Origin: Teratosphaeria epicoccoides
Lineage: Eukaryota > Ascomycota > Dothideomycetes > Mycosphaerellales > Teratosphaeriaceae
Assembly: GCA_021401465.1 (NCBI GenBank)
Contig: JADDMT010000054.1
Span: 62,001-126,000 of the forward strand
DNA length: 64,000 bases
Direction of reading: 5' to 3'
Shown: positions 1-10,399 of the stretch, one piece after another
How the letters are laid out: each line of letters begins with the position of its first letter
Numbering within the stretch: the first letter of the stretch is position 1
Notes under the pieces: model-generated
What the model saw: the letters and a program-made list of their open reading frames with translations, nothing else
Told to the model about the DNA's origin: nothing
Database searches by the model: none
Program-made: the position numbers and the translations under genes

Positions 1-1387
1 CCGTTGCAACCTACATTTACGCCGCAAGGGCAAGCCACGCCGCAAGGCTACGCAAGCCCATAGTAGTGGCATCATGATGTCTCGATAGCCAGATCGGCTG
101 GGATGCCGCATGATGGGAAGGACAAATCGGATATTACCATCTTCCGCAAATTTGTTCTGCGCCTCAGGTCTTGGCTCGTCTTGTAATAGGCCCGCAATGA
201 AAGGGCAGCCGCCATACAGTCCTGTGGATTGTTGCTTACTCCTGCAGGAACAACAAGCAACTTTGCCGTCCACCGTCCGAGCAAAGGATTCGGCCGCTCA
301 GAGACTTGACGGACTTTGCCAATTTGCGGCGTCCGAGACCGAGCCTGCTATGTGAAAGCGACCTTTCGCCCGTCACACGTGACGCGTCGCTCTCGTCGTC
401 ATCGTCGACAAAAGTTTGCGCCCCTGAAGCCACACATTTCGATTGGAAATGCATGGGTTTGACTTTCGTGGCGGCAGCTGAGGGCTGCGTATACTGCCAA
501 GCCATTCATCGAGCTCGTGGTCATCCTTGGGAGCTGTCCGCACGCCACATGGGGCAAATGCTGGCATCCAGCCGCCGTCACGGCCTTGAAGGGATCCTTT
601 AGAAGAGACCGCGACATTCTTTAGGCTCCGATTGGGCTGCTAAGCACCTCTATCCTCACCTGCCAGGCCATCCTGCCTCTGAATCCGCCGAACGCAAAGC
701 TGCGGCACAGCCAACCTGCTGATTCACCTGACGGCCAGGCCGTGATCAGCCTACGGCCTAGCTCCGTCAGTGCGGGTTTGCGTGTTGAGGTAACACAAGA
801 GCGCGGACATTACTCAACAGCATGGCGTTTCTGGATTGAATGTCACTTTAGGGCAGAGTCGATATACCACAGCCACCTGCCTCTTTCGTCCGATGCGCCT
901 TCCGAACTGGCGCGGACGAAGTGAATGCCGTCATGGGCCGGGTGGGATTATCGGCACAACACCGGCTTCGAAATCCTGTCATCAACCAGAATCCTTAATT
1001 GATATGGTCCAGCGTGCTACGTGCATAAGACCTTTCTGGCGGCCAGCATTGACTAACCTCCTTGTTATCAGCGCCCGATGTGATGGGTCTTTCGCCTGCT
1101 CCATGACTTCGTGCTTTCTAAGCTCATTCGGCAGTAGGAGGAATAATCTTGGATTGGGCGACATTTGTTCGTTTGATCACGTGCCACGCATGTGAACTTT
1201 TGCGACTAGGATAATGCCTAAATAAGCCCACACGTGAAAGCCTCGGCAGCGACCAGCCGAGGCCCGCTGTCTGTAGTCCAGCATCACAAGGTGTCAAGAC
1301 TCGACCGGACAAGTGATGGATTCATCAAAGAACAGTCTTTCAGGATAAGACATAGCTCAGTCTTGTGTCCGTGATTTCGCTGTCGCG
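1..1387. other. intergenic stretch, no gene recognised
   Basis: Only short, overlapping reading frames occur here on both strands and none resembles a protein family I know. The last few hundred bases upstream of the thiolase ATG must include its promoter and 5' UTR, but I see no motif clear enough to call. The left edge may cut off regulatory DNA of a gene outside the window. Confidence 0.5.
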
Positions 1388-2707
1388 ATGGCTAACCAGA
1401 CCGCGAACATGTCTGTTGCACAGTCCCGCCTTTCTGCGGTCAACAACCATCTGCAGGCTTCAGGAAAGCCTGGCTTGACCGAGAAGCACCCCGACGACGT
1501 CGTGGTCACTACCGCCTTGAGAACACCTATTACAAAGGGTGGCAAGGGCGGTTTCAAGGACACTGCTGGCGCAGATCTCCTTCACGGAGCTTTCACAGCT
1601 TTGATCGATCGTTCTGGCATCGATCCAAAGTTGGTTGAAGATATTGCTGTAGGCTGCGTGTTGGCACCTGGTGGCGGTGCAACCGAATTCAGGGCCGCCG
1701 CGTTGGCAGCTGGCTTCCCGGAGGGTACCGCGGTCAAGAGCTTGAACAGACAATGCAGCTCTGGGCTACAGGCATGCGTTGACATTGCGAATGCCATCAA
1801 GACTGGCATGATCGAGATTGGGATTGGCGCGGGTGTGGAGAGCATGTCTACTCAGTATGGACCTAACGCCGTCACCGAGTTTAGCGAGCTGTTGGAAAAT
1901 CACAAGAGCGCGGCTGAGTGCAAGGTGCCTATGGGCGTCTTGAGTGAGCAGATGGCAAAGGACAAGGGGATTGCGAGGAAAGACCAAGATCAGTTTGCAT
2001 ACGACAGCTACCGTAAGGCGAAGGAGGCCCAGCAGAAGGGATTGTTCGATCAGGAGATCGCGCCTCTGAAGGTCAAGTGGACCGACCCGAAGACAGATGA
2101 GGAGAAAGAGATCACAGTGTCGAAGGACGATGGTGTTCGTGAGGTCACGCTGGAGTCGATTGGGAAGATCAGGCCGGCCTTCGCTAAGGATGGATCAATC
2201 CACGCAGGCAATGCCTCACAGGTCTCTGACGGTGCTGCCGCTGTGTTGCTGATGAAGCGGAGCACTGCCGAGAAACTCGGCCAGAAGATCCTGGGCAAGT
2301 ACGTCGCGGCCTCTATCGTTGGTGTGCCGCCACTGTTGATGGGTATTGGCCCGTGGAAGGCCATTCCGGTGGCGCTCGAGAAGGCAGGCATCTCCAAGGA
2401 CGATGTCGACATCTTCGAGATCAACGAAGCGTTTGCGTCTCAGTGCCTGTGGTGTGCAAATGAGCTTGGTCTTGACCACGCCAAGATCAATCCGAAGGTA
2501 AGACTCGCTGTCATTTCAATGAATGGATGAATGCTAAGTGTTTCGTAGGGTGGAGCTATTGCATTCGGTCACCCCCTTGGTTGCACCGGCGCCAGGCAGG
2601 TCAGCACGCTGTTGTATGAGCTTAAGCGGACGAACAAGAAGGTTGGCGTCAGCAGTATGTGCGTTGGGACTGGAATGGGTATGGCTGCCGTATGGGTTGG
2701 AGAGTAG
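1388..2707 (+). CDS. POT1: peroxisomal 3-ketoacyl-CoA thiolase
   Basis: This enzyme does the last step of peroxisomal fatty-acid beta-oxidation, cleaving 3-ketoacyl-CoA with CoA to acetyl-CoA and a shortened acyl-CoA. There are two exons (1388-2497 and 2549-2707) around a 51-bp GT-AG intron; the joined protein is 422 residues, usual for the family. The nucleophilic Cys lies in NRQCSSG (C123), with the C-terminal GHPLG histidine (H378) and the CVGTG cysteine (C408) encoded by exon 2. The N-terminus holds RLSAVNNHL at residues 14-22, an exact PTS2 (R-L-x5-H-L), so import by Pex7 is expected. The start is the first ATG and puts the PTS2 where it should be. It converges on the broken CutC gene 67 bp downstream. 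A peroxisomal enoyl-CoA hydratase/isomerase lies 1.8 kb further on. Confidence 0.95.
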
Positions 2708-2774
2708 ATCGCTTGCATCGTTATAGCATTTTCTACCACACATATTCTTGTGTTGATAGTACGGAGTTCTTGGT

Positions 2775-3622
2775 TCATTGCTGGTCACTAGACTTCTGCA
2801 CATAAATGTCTTCTCGACGAGGCAACAGGAATTCGGGCAGTCTGAATGTCCGTAACAGCTGTACGTCCCCGCTGAGCGGCAGCTGTGTTCTCTGCCCCTG
2901 AATAGCCTTCTTCAAGAGCGCCACCTTTTGATCGGCCGGCACGTCCTGTGTGTTAACGTCAGAGGCCAAATGAGCCGAATGCGTTGTTGACACTCTACGC
3001 CCGCAAGCTGAAGTCAATAGAGCTCTCGCTCACCTTGTAGGCTAGGATTGCAGAAGAATGGAAGACCTGCGCTCCTGTACATTCACACAGAAGCGGAACA
3101 TTAGTCGATCTCACCCCTCCACCTGCAATGATATTAATGCGACCTCGTGCAACTCGGATCAAGTTGCTGACGGTGTCCACGCTCTCAAGAGCTGTGGAAG
3201 GACCCCCTAAGGTCAGGATTGCCTTGCACACTGCAGATACCACATCCTCTAATGCTTCCGACTTGTTTGATGTTTCATCAAAAACGCAAAGGAATGTGCA
3301 TGGCGTGCCGCGTGCTAATTGGACAAGCTCTGCAGTCCTCGCCCTTTCCACTCTGGAGGAACTGTGTAGTATACCAAAGACGTAGCCATCAGCGTACGGC
3401 CTGAAAGTCTCGATGGTCATTTTGATCTGATCAAGTTGGCTTGCGGTGTAGAGGGATTTCCACGTTGGCCTTGACCTCCTGAAGCGACGCCAAGCTTGGC
3501 GAGATCCTTCCGACGCTGCGGTCGTCACAGAGCTCGAGTCTGTCCGCGCCAGCTCTGTACGCCAGGGGTGCGTGATCCAGATCGAAGTATGCTATCTCAA
3601 AAAGTGCCGGTTCCGAGGGCAT
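2775..3622 (-). pseudogene. cutC: CutC-family copper homeostasis protein, frameshifted
   Basis: CutC proteins are TIM-barrel proteins linked to copper tolerance. The first frame runs from ATG 3622 with YRAGADRLELCDD and a PSLASLQEVKANVEIPL stretch, which match the family's N-terminal strands. The frame then ends, and the family continues in another frame with SQLDQIKMTIETFRP, DGYVFGIL and INIIAGGGV. The segment normally between them (the VMIRPRGGDF signature) is absent. The junction at 3446-3453 is an 8-bp CTCTACAC on the minus strand, as expected if a deletion occurred between two short direct repeats. A GT-AG intron (2946-3033) joins the C-terminal exon, which ends at 2775. The shift cannot be an intron because only about 37 bp could be removed. 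It is either a real pseudogene or an assembly error. Confidence 0.75.
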
Positions 3623-4474
3623 AAGATACGTTACGGACGTCAATGTGGGTGAAGATCAGGAAAGCAATGACGACGTATTTTTGAAGCTGACAGAAACCTT
3701 GAGCGGGGTCGTCTCAGTCAATTAGGTCGCAAGGGAAACGAGAGATCCGGCGCATCACAAACTACCTTAGTATCATGTTTACGAGCCGTGCGCAGGGTGG
3801 TCGTCTTCGTCCCACCTTTGCATAGATATTCGACCACTTATCCCCGTCAGTGCTCTTCTTCATCCCACGACTCGCATGACACCGATCCGTACTCATGACA
3901 TACCAAGGCCCTTCGCCCCGATCATTGCAGACTGAATCCTCGACACCTTCACTGACCAGCCATCCGCCTTTGATCTTTTAATCCCTCATGACGCATCGAC
4001 AGCAGCCCCACAAGTCGCCATAGCCGGCGGCGACCGATCCGACTAGCAGGACGATGATGGGCTGGGTCACGATGAGAGACTCAGTTTTCGAGATGATGCA
4101 ATGATGCATCTGTGATCGTGAGTGTGAAGCTGTGCGATGGGCAATCATCGTTTGGAGAAGAGTCTTCAGCAAAGTTGAGTTTCGAGCCACTAATGCTTCG
4201 ATGCTTGGTCCAGCGCACGCCCGGTGCTCTCGGAATGTGGTGAACGAGATCGACATTCGTTCTTGGACCTTAGCAAGTCCTTGGTCTGTCTTATGTCACG
4301 AGAGCGTTCGTGTCTACCTCCATCAGCAGACTCAGTGGGATCATTCAGGAGAAGCTCGTGTTCGATGACTGGCTCTGAGATGCTACTGGCTACCAACCTG
4401 CTGATCGATGGGTAAAACCAGTGAGAACCACATCGCTCGTATTCATTTGACTGCAAATGATACACCGAGCTCTG
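3623..4474. other. intergenic stretch between CutC and the hydratase/isomerase
   Basis: This is the promoter side of the CutC gene and the 3' side of the hydratase/isomerase. The reading frames are short and unlike known proteins. I see no repeat or RNA gene. Confidence 0.5.
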
Positions 4475-5372
4475 TCATAGCTTCGCCTTGGTCTTTCCCT
4501 CCCACTCCCGAACTCTCCTCTCGCCCGCTTCCCGAACTCTCTTCTCGGCTGCTATCCTTGCGAACTCCCTTTCAGCCTCCTCTCCAAAACTTTCCAACAG
4601 CTGCAATGACTGTCGATACATTTCCCGCTTCAGCTCGCTGTACACGCTCCGCCCGCTCATGCCCTTTTGAGCTTTCGAAACCAGCTTCAGCTCATCGACA
4701 AAACTCAGCGTCTCTGGCAGTCCTCCAAGACCATCCACAAGACCCTCCTTCAATGCATCGAGCGCCTACCAAATCGCATCATCAGCAACAGTCGCCATTT
4801 GGGGAGGACTTTCCACCCACCTTAAACCTATGCGCCTCCAGAACCAACCTCCGATACACATGCGGCGCCATCTTCTCCCGAAAAATGCTCGTCATCGGAG
4901 GCCTCAACGGCGCCCCCAACTCCACCTCATTTAAACAAAGATACCCCTTGTGCGGATTCATAATCCGATAATCATGATACATAGCCGTCATCAACGCCCC
5001 GGCAAAAGCATGCCCATTAATCAACGCCACCGTCGGCATCGGGAACACCAACAGCCGTTTCCAAACCGCGTACAAGCTCTCCGGGAAAAAGTGAGGCGTG
5101 TAAGTCGCATGCTCGAGGTCCAGACCGTTGGAGTAGAATTTGGAGATTCCGGATGTGGTGATGAGCACGCCGGGAGGGTAGCGCTGCTCGATGATGTCGA
5201 GGGCGAGGAAGAGAGATTGGCAGAAGTCGCTGCGGAGGCGGTTGTCAGGTGGCGAGGTCCAGGTCAGGAGGTAGACTTTTTCTGCTGGGAGGGTGCAGAC
5301 GATGTTGCCGGTTTGCCCGATGGGAACTTTGAAGAGGACGTTGCCCGAGGGGTTCCTGGGGTCGGGAGCCAT
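4475..5372 (-). CDS. peroxisomal enoyl-CoA hydratase/isomerase (Eci1-like)
   Basis: This is a crotonase-fold protein that probably isomerises or hydrates unsaturated enoyl-CoA during peroxisomal beta-oxidation. Two exons (5372-4821 and 4765-4475) are joined over a 55-bp intron to give 280 residues, the size of yeast and fungal Eci1. Crotonase hallmarks are the SNGLDLEH oxyanion-hole strand, the PTVALINGHAFAGALM loop and the LCLNEVELGAP segment. The last three residues are AKL, a good PTS1. I chose the ATG at 5372 (MAPDPRNPSGN); a longer frame reaches 5453 but adds nothing family-like. The isomerase and hydratase activities cannot be told apart here. Confidence 0.88.
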
Positions 5373-5740
5373 GGCTGTGACTGTCTCTTTCCAGATGATG
5401 AGAAATTGCTGCTTATGCGAGCTACATCCGTGTGTCGAAAGATCTAGCTGCAATGGTACAGATTGATCTTTGATGTGAGGTGCTGAGATAGGTAAGGAGC
5501 TATCCCTGCTGTGTCAGGCTCACGTGCAAGCCGAGGTTAGATCTGTGGATTAAGTTCGGAGGATTCACGTGGCAAGGCATCGCATGTCAACAGATAGGTG
5601 TTTGGTGCGAGCGTACCGCTGAAGCGGCACAAATTTTGATGCTAACCTAACGAGCTTCGCTGCATGCTATGCGTTACGCAGGTCGTTCGGCGCTATGCAA
5701 TATGATCGGGCACAAAGCGACTCACGCTTCGACGGCGATG
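5373..5740. other. intergenic, upstream of hydratase/isomerase
   Basis: This stretch separates the hydratase/isomerase start from the GH76 stop and should contain the first gene's promoter and the second gene's terminator. No motif or ORF stands out. Confidence 0.45.
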
Positions 5741-7337
5741 CTATCGCACCAGACCGTAAGTGCCAAAGAATGTTCCTCCCATAGCTATGGCCCAGACCCT
5801 GGAGACTCCGTTCTCGACTCTTCTTCCCAACTCAGCGCCCACAGACCGCGCCGTCTTGGTAGAAGCGCTTGCAGTGGACGTGCTCGTTGCTGACTGTCCT
5901 ATCGTCGACGTTCCGCTCGCAGCAGCAATATGTACATCTGACTGCGTCTGGGGATACCCCTGCGTCCCATTGACGTCGCCTCTCAGCAGAAGTAGAGCTT
6001 GCACCGTCTCGAGCGCGCTCAGCTCTTGCCCGACGCCATAGACGCCGTCGTAGGATTCGTAGTACCAGTGCTCGCCGCACGAGGTCCCACCGGTGCCGCC
6101 TGAGCATGATTTCGCTGCAGCTTCCGCTGATGCGGTAATGAGTTCGTTGACCAGACTAGTGACGTATGGCGCCACGACGGTGGACTTGGCCATCCAGCGC
6201 GAAAGGTAGGCCTTGAACGAGTACTGGTCATTGTCGCATGTATTGATCGTTTCACAGGCTGCCTCATACATGACATTCGTTGCATTCTTGTAAGGCGAGA
6301 AGAAGGTATTGGCTGCACGTTCAAGAAGGCCTGTGGTTCTGTCTTCCCACAGCTTAGATCCGTTTGTATAGTTGTACATCATAGCCGTGCCGTAAAGCAG
6401 AACACCTGCATTGTATGTCCAGACAGTGTGGTCAATCTGGCTGCAATTGATCAGGTCATTCGTGCCGTCGTAGACATTATATTGTCCATCGATCAGACCA
6501 ACGGCGGTCATCCAGTCGTAGGACTTCTCAGCCCACTCAACGTATGTGCGGTTGCCGGTGTAGTGCGCCAAGCGAGCAGCGATCTGGAAGAAGCCGCCGT
6601 TTGAGATGCTGTTCTTATAATTGTAGCCTGCGTTGCTGGAGAAGATCTGCCATCGAAGACCACCGTTGCAGGTTGAGTTGTCCCAGCGTGGCCATTGAGT
6701 GTTAAATACAGCCGCTGCGAGATCGTACCATGTCGTCGAAGAGTTGCCTGGCGGAACTGGGAAGTCATACTCGACCGCGGTCAATACTGCCATACCCCAA
6801 AAAGCCTGATCGTCGTTTCCAAGAGACGAGTAATATGCTGGCATCATATAGTCGTTGGTCGGACCAACCTGTGCCAGCAGTGCCTGCTGCACTGTGGCAA
6901 CATAGCTCGTATCGCCCGTATATGCCCAGTAGTCGATCATGCCTATCGTGCATGTTAGCTCCTATGTATAGCACATGCTGGCGATACTTAGCACGTACCT
7001 CCCCAAACCGCGCCTGCTTCCCACCTGCGTACAGTCGAATGTCAGATCGAACCGGTCTCCAAAAATGATATCTATGCACGTTGACATACCAGTACAGTGG
7101 GGCAGGCAGCGTGCCTATTGCCGTCGCGGCTGTCGATGATTGATTGTTTTGATAGTATGACATGAGGTTGTATGCAAGAGTGGCGGACGCATTCTTGATG
7201 GATTCTACAGCACCTTGTTAGTCTGGGCTCTTCTGCGGACCAGGCTTGTCACACTGACCTGTCGAATTGACGTCCAGAGAGATGCCGCTTGCGACTTGCA
7301 GACCAGCTGCGGCTAGGGCGAGTAGGCTGTTCTTCAT
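5741..7337 (-). CDS. GH76 mannan endo-1,6-alpha-mannosidase, Dfg5/Dcw1 type
   Basis: This is a cell-surface enzyme of the family that links GPI-anchored mannoproteins into the wall. There are four exons: 7337-7259, 7204-7090, 7024-6999 and 6942-5741. Introns are 54, 65 and 56 bp and the joined protein is 473 residues. The N-terminus (MKNSLLALAAAGLQVASG) is a signal peptide. After it come SIKNASATLAYNLMSYY, WWEAGAVWGGMIDYW and the GNDDQAFWG motif with the catalytic Asp pair (about D117-D118). Many N-glycosylation sequons are present. The C-terminus has a Ser/Thr-rich stretch (STIGQSATSTSTASAS) and ends hydrophobic, fitting a GPI signal. Exon 3 is only 26 nt yet encodes conserved family sequence, which supports the joins. 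Confidence 0.92.
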
Positions 7338-7910
7338 GATGCTGTCGTTGAACTTCGTATCGTCGTAGCAATGTAGTGCTGCTTTTGCTGGGTAAGTGTC
7401 TTTGGGCGTTCGCGCGATGTGCTTGCTGGTGAACAAAGAATTATGTACAAGCGAAGTGACAAGGTCAGCAGTGAGTGACTGTGACTGCTGCAGCTGTCTG
7501 CTTGTCCGTGCGCACAATAGTAATGCTCGTTGTATTGATTAGTGTTCCCGTGGCGCTCCTCGTGAATCGCTGCGAAGCGCTGATGCCAATGAATGTCACA
7601 CCAAAAGGAGAGAAGTGAGAGGTCAACAAACCGGAGTTAGCGCCACGAACATGATCACCAGTGCACAGCGGCTGTCCAAACGACTGGTGCTGTGGTGGTG
7701 GTGCTACAGGAGCCGCGCAATCGAAGATACTTCGCGACGAATCAAGGTCTTGAGAAGAAGTAGGTTGACTCCAATGACAGCATGGTGGACGCCAAGCCTC
7801 TTTGGGCCGCGGAACCTGGATCGCGGGGCTCCACGTGAGGTTGGATGTTAGAAGCTCTGCCCGAGACACTGAACGGCCAAAATCGTTACAAACTCACAAG
7901 CCATATCACA
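7338..7910. promoter_or_regulatory. divergent intergenic region between GH76 and deaminase genes
   Basis: This 573-bp stretch lies between two divergent start codons, so both promoters must be inside it. I can point to no specific factor site. The short frames are not family-like. Confidence 0.4.
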
Positions 7911-8510
7911 ATGGTCAACACCAATTTCAATGGGCCAGAAAGCCACAGAAAGTACATCCAGCTCGCCCTCGCTGAAGCCCGCAAATCTCCCCCCAAGCCA
8001 ACCAACTTTTGCGTTGGTGCATGCCTAGTCTCGCCCTCCCATCCCGTCTCCCTCCTCGCAACGGGTTACACGCTCGAGTGTGAAGGCAACACGCACGCAG
8101 AACAATGCTGCTTCATCAAGCAGGCGACCATGTATAATTGCAGTGAGGAAGAGCTTGGAAGGCGGCTGCCCGAAGATACCGTGTTGTATACCACTGTGGA
8201 GCCTTGTAACCAGAGGAGTGTGGGTAATACGCCGTGTGTGGACCGAATTCTGCGCATGAGGAAGTTCGATGGGAGACCGGTGATCAGCAAGGTGTACGTG
8301 GGCGTAGCTGAGCCGGAGACGTTTGTCGGCATCAATGAGGGCAAGCGGAAACTTTTGGATGCAGGCATAGAGGTGACCCATGTGCCTGGATTCGAGGAAG
8401 AGATATTGAATGTGGCGACTGCGGGCCATGTCATGTCAAGAACGCATGAAGAAGGGTGGAGCGTTGGATCACGTCAATGCGCTGGACGCCAGAATTTTGC
8501 CAGCGATTGA
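7911..8510 (+). CDS. cytidine deaminase-fold protein, RibD/DRAP-deaminase like
   Basis: This is a zinc deaminase of 199 residues in a single exon. The zinc site is complete: THAEQCC (H62, catalytic E64) and EPCNQRSVGNTPC (C99 and C109). The spacing and the CxxR...PC form resemble riboflavin-pathway deaminases (RibD, or the fungal DRAP deaminase) more than plain cytidine deaminase. I chose ATG 7911 (context CACAATGG) rather than the in-frame ATG at 7845, because the extra residues are not conserved-looking. The last ~25 residues look unlike the family and may mean a missed 3' intron. It converges on the next gene with a 68-bp gap. Confidence 0.8.
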   Translation: MVNTNFNGPESHRKYIQLALAEARKSPPKPTNFCVGACLVSPSHPVSLLATGYTLECEGNTHAEQCCFIKQATMYNCSEEELGRRLPEDTVLYTTVEPCNQRSVGNTPCVDRILRMRKFDGRPVISKVYVGVAEPETFVGINEGKRKLLDAGIEVTHVPGFEEEILNVATAGHVMSRTHEEGWSVGSRQCAGRQNFASD

Positions 8511-8578
8511 TTCTGTTGCGCAGGTCATATTGGTACAAGCCGGACACCCAGGCATGCTCGCACTCGGAAATAGCACAT

Positions 8579-9406
8579 CTACTGGTTCCCTCTCTCAGCA
8601 TCCTCTTTGGCGTTCTTCGGCACGCTCACCATCAAGGGCACAGACACGGCGTTGAGGTGACGAAAGGCCTGCAAAACAAACATAGTCAGTACAAAATAGC
8701 AGCAAATCACCCATGTCGGGCAAGAACCAGCGCACGAAGGAGGTCCAACGAGCAGCAAGACCGACCCAAATCGGCGTCTGCCAAGCACAACTCCACGCCC
8801 CAAAAAACCACTGCTCCAACTTCCTCTCCCAACAAAAGAATTGAACAGCGCACTCACATTCTTGATCGACGAATCACTAATCTCGCCATTCCACTTGTCC
8901 GCCACTTTCGTGATCTTGTCACCATCATGATGGATCTCAACCACACTCTTGACCACCTGCTCCTTTCCAATTCCCTTGACCTTGTACCTCGTCTCCAAGT
9001 CCATCAGGATAGGGTTGCCCGCATCCTTCACCTCATGGTTCAGCCTTTCGATCTCGGAGAACGCCGCCTGCAGTCCATACCACTGCGCTGCGTACTTGCT
9101 GCGGCCCTTGGCGATGGTGATCGGGTCCGTGAATGTGGCGTCGTCTTTCCAAAGGGCGAGCTTGGCAAGAGACGGTCGGCCCGCGAAGAGGTCGAGGACG
9201 GAGCCGACGAGGGTCTGCTGGTTGGAGTCGAGAGAAACGCCGGGACGAGTCTTGATGTTGGTCGATTCGATCTTCAAAGTGCCGACATCTTGGGGGGATG
9301 CGTCGCTCGACATTGTGCGGGCTGTGGTGGTGAATGCTCTGGTTGATGAGATGAGTGTTGCGGGCTTACGAAATGCTTTGGTGGGTGCTTGACGGAGTGC
9401 TTGCAT
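8579..9406 (-). CDS. mitochondrial NTF2/SnoaL-like fungal protein
   Basis: The function is unknown. Exon 1 (9406-8858) and exon 2 (8668-8579) are joined across a 189-bp intron to give 212 residues. The first ~31 residues are Arg/Ser/Thr-rich without acids (MQALRQAPTKAFRKPATL), a typical mitochondrial presequence. The core, VLDLFAGRPSLAKLALW through YAAQWYGLQAAFSEIERL to VVKSVVEIHHDGDKI, has the pattern of an NTF2-like small-molecule-binding fold. The intron has good ends (GTGAGT, TTTGCAG), is a multiple of three and has no stop, so retention would give a longer protein. The start could also be the internal MSSDASPQD if the protein is not imported. Confidence 0.75.
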   Translation of the reverse strand: MQALRQAPTKAFRKPATLISSTRAFTTTARTMSSDASPQDVGTLKIESTNIKTRPGVSLDSNQQTLVGSVLDLFAGRPSLAKLALWKDDATFTDPITIAKGRSKYAAQWYGLQAAFSEIERLNHEVKDAGNPILMDLETRYKVKGIGKEQVVKSVVEIHHDGDKITKVADKWNGEISDSSIKNVSALFNSFVGRGSWSSGFLGRGVVLGRRRFGSVLLLVGPPSCAGSCPTWVICCYFVLTMFVLQAFRHLNAVSVPLMVSVPKNAKEDAERGNQ

Positions 9407-9958
9407 TGGAGATCAATGTAATGGAATCGCTGTATTCTTAAACAGATCTGTTACGGTGCAAAGCTTCGCATACATTGCCTTTGTTGGGTTACATGTAGGG
9501 CGCCCATGACGCGCAGCTCTGCGAACCTCAATGCACGCGTTAGAATGACGTATAGTGGGGCGGCGGTACGATTTCCGAATCGAAAGGGAGGTCTTTCTGG
9601 GGCACTAGGGCACTGCATGTGCATTATCATTGTGTGTGTCAATGGGCGCAAGTCCGACTCGTATACCGAGACTCCCGGTCCGTTTCTGCAATGCTTGCGG
9701 TACCGCAATCATGACAGGCTATGCAGGCCGGGCCTTACTCACTAAGATTGACAGGCATCTTCGACCAGGACAGTCATGCCAGATGGAGGGTTGTGGACGA
9801 GACAAGAGAATGCCGCCGTCATCAAATAGCATGAGACTGCTCTCCTGCCTCCCAACCTGGATCTTAACCGTAGCACACCCCTCAAAGCAGCACGAGCGAA
9901 GATCACTCCTCCCGTCCGCCACACTGAACTACCACATCCTCAACACCTCCCCTCACCC
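9407..9958. other. intergenic stretch, no gene recognised
   Basis: This lies between the mitochondrial protein's start and the 3' end of the YTH gene. A plus-strand frame from 9630 crosses into the YTH exon antisense and looks spurious. Nothing else stands out. Confidence 0.45.
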
Positions 9959-10147
9959 CTACCCGTCCTCCGACGCCTCGGCCTCATCAAGCACCAGAAC
10001 CACGCCCCTTCCCGCCTCCGCACAGATCTCCTGTCCATCTTTCCCCACCAGAACCGCTCTCGGTTCCCCCTTGTCATCCACATTAAGTGGATTCTTTAGA
10101 TGTCCTACCATGCGGAAATGCACCGGCGTGGTAGCCAGCCACTTAAT

Positions 10148-10150
10148 TTA
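10148..10150 (-). other. in-frame TAA in the YTH domain
   Basis: The triplet TAA lies between codons for SAAF and IKWL. Homologous frame continues on both sides without a shift. Confidence 0.75.
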
Positions 10151-10396
10151 AAAAGCCGCGCTCGTGTCCCACTTCAATTGCTCGCAAAAAGCGGGCTTCG
10201 GGAGGCCAGGGTGTGGAGGGGAAGTCATGAGGGCCTGGTATGCATGTCAGTATCCTGAGGTGCTCATTATTTCGGCGCGTTGTAAACATACGTAGCCCTG
10301 AGATGCCATACTGTTGTTCACACTGAAGAGCAGAATGACATATCGCGAGTTGTGATAGGCATCGGCAAGCAAGTCCTCGATATTGAGCTGTGTCGC

Positions 10397-10399
10397 TCA
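10397..10399 (-). other. in-frame TGA at conserved YTH cage tryptophan
   Basis: The triplet read on the minus strand is TGA, between codons for EDL and ATQ. Family members have Trp here, so a single G-to-A change of TGG would explain it. Confidence 0.75.

Noticed and set aside
2498..2548. Frameshift at the end of the thiolase
   Set aside because: It is explained by a 51-bp GT-AG intron that restores the GHPLG and CVGTG motifs.
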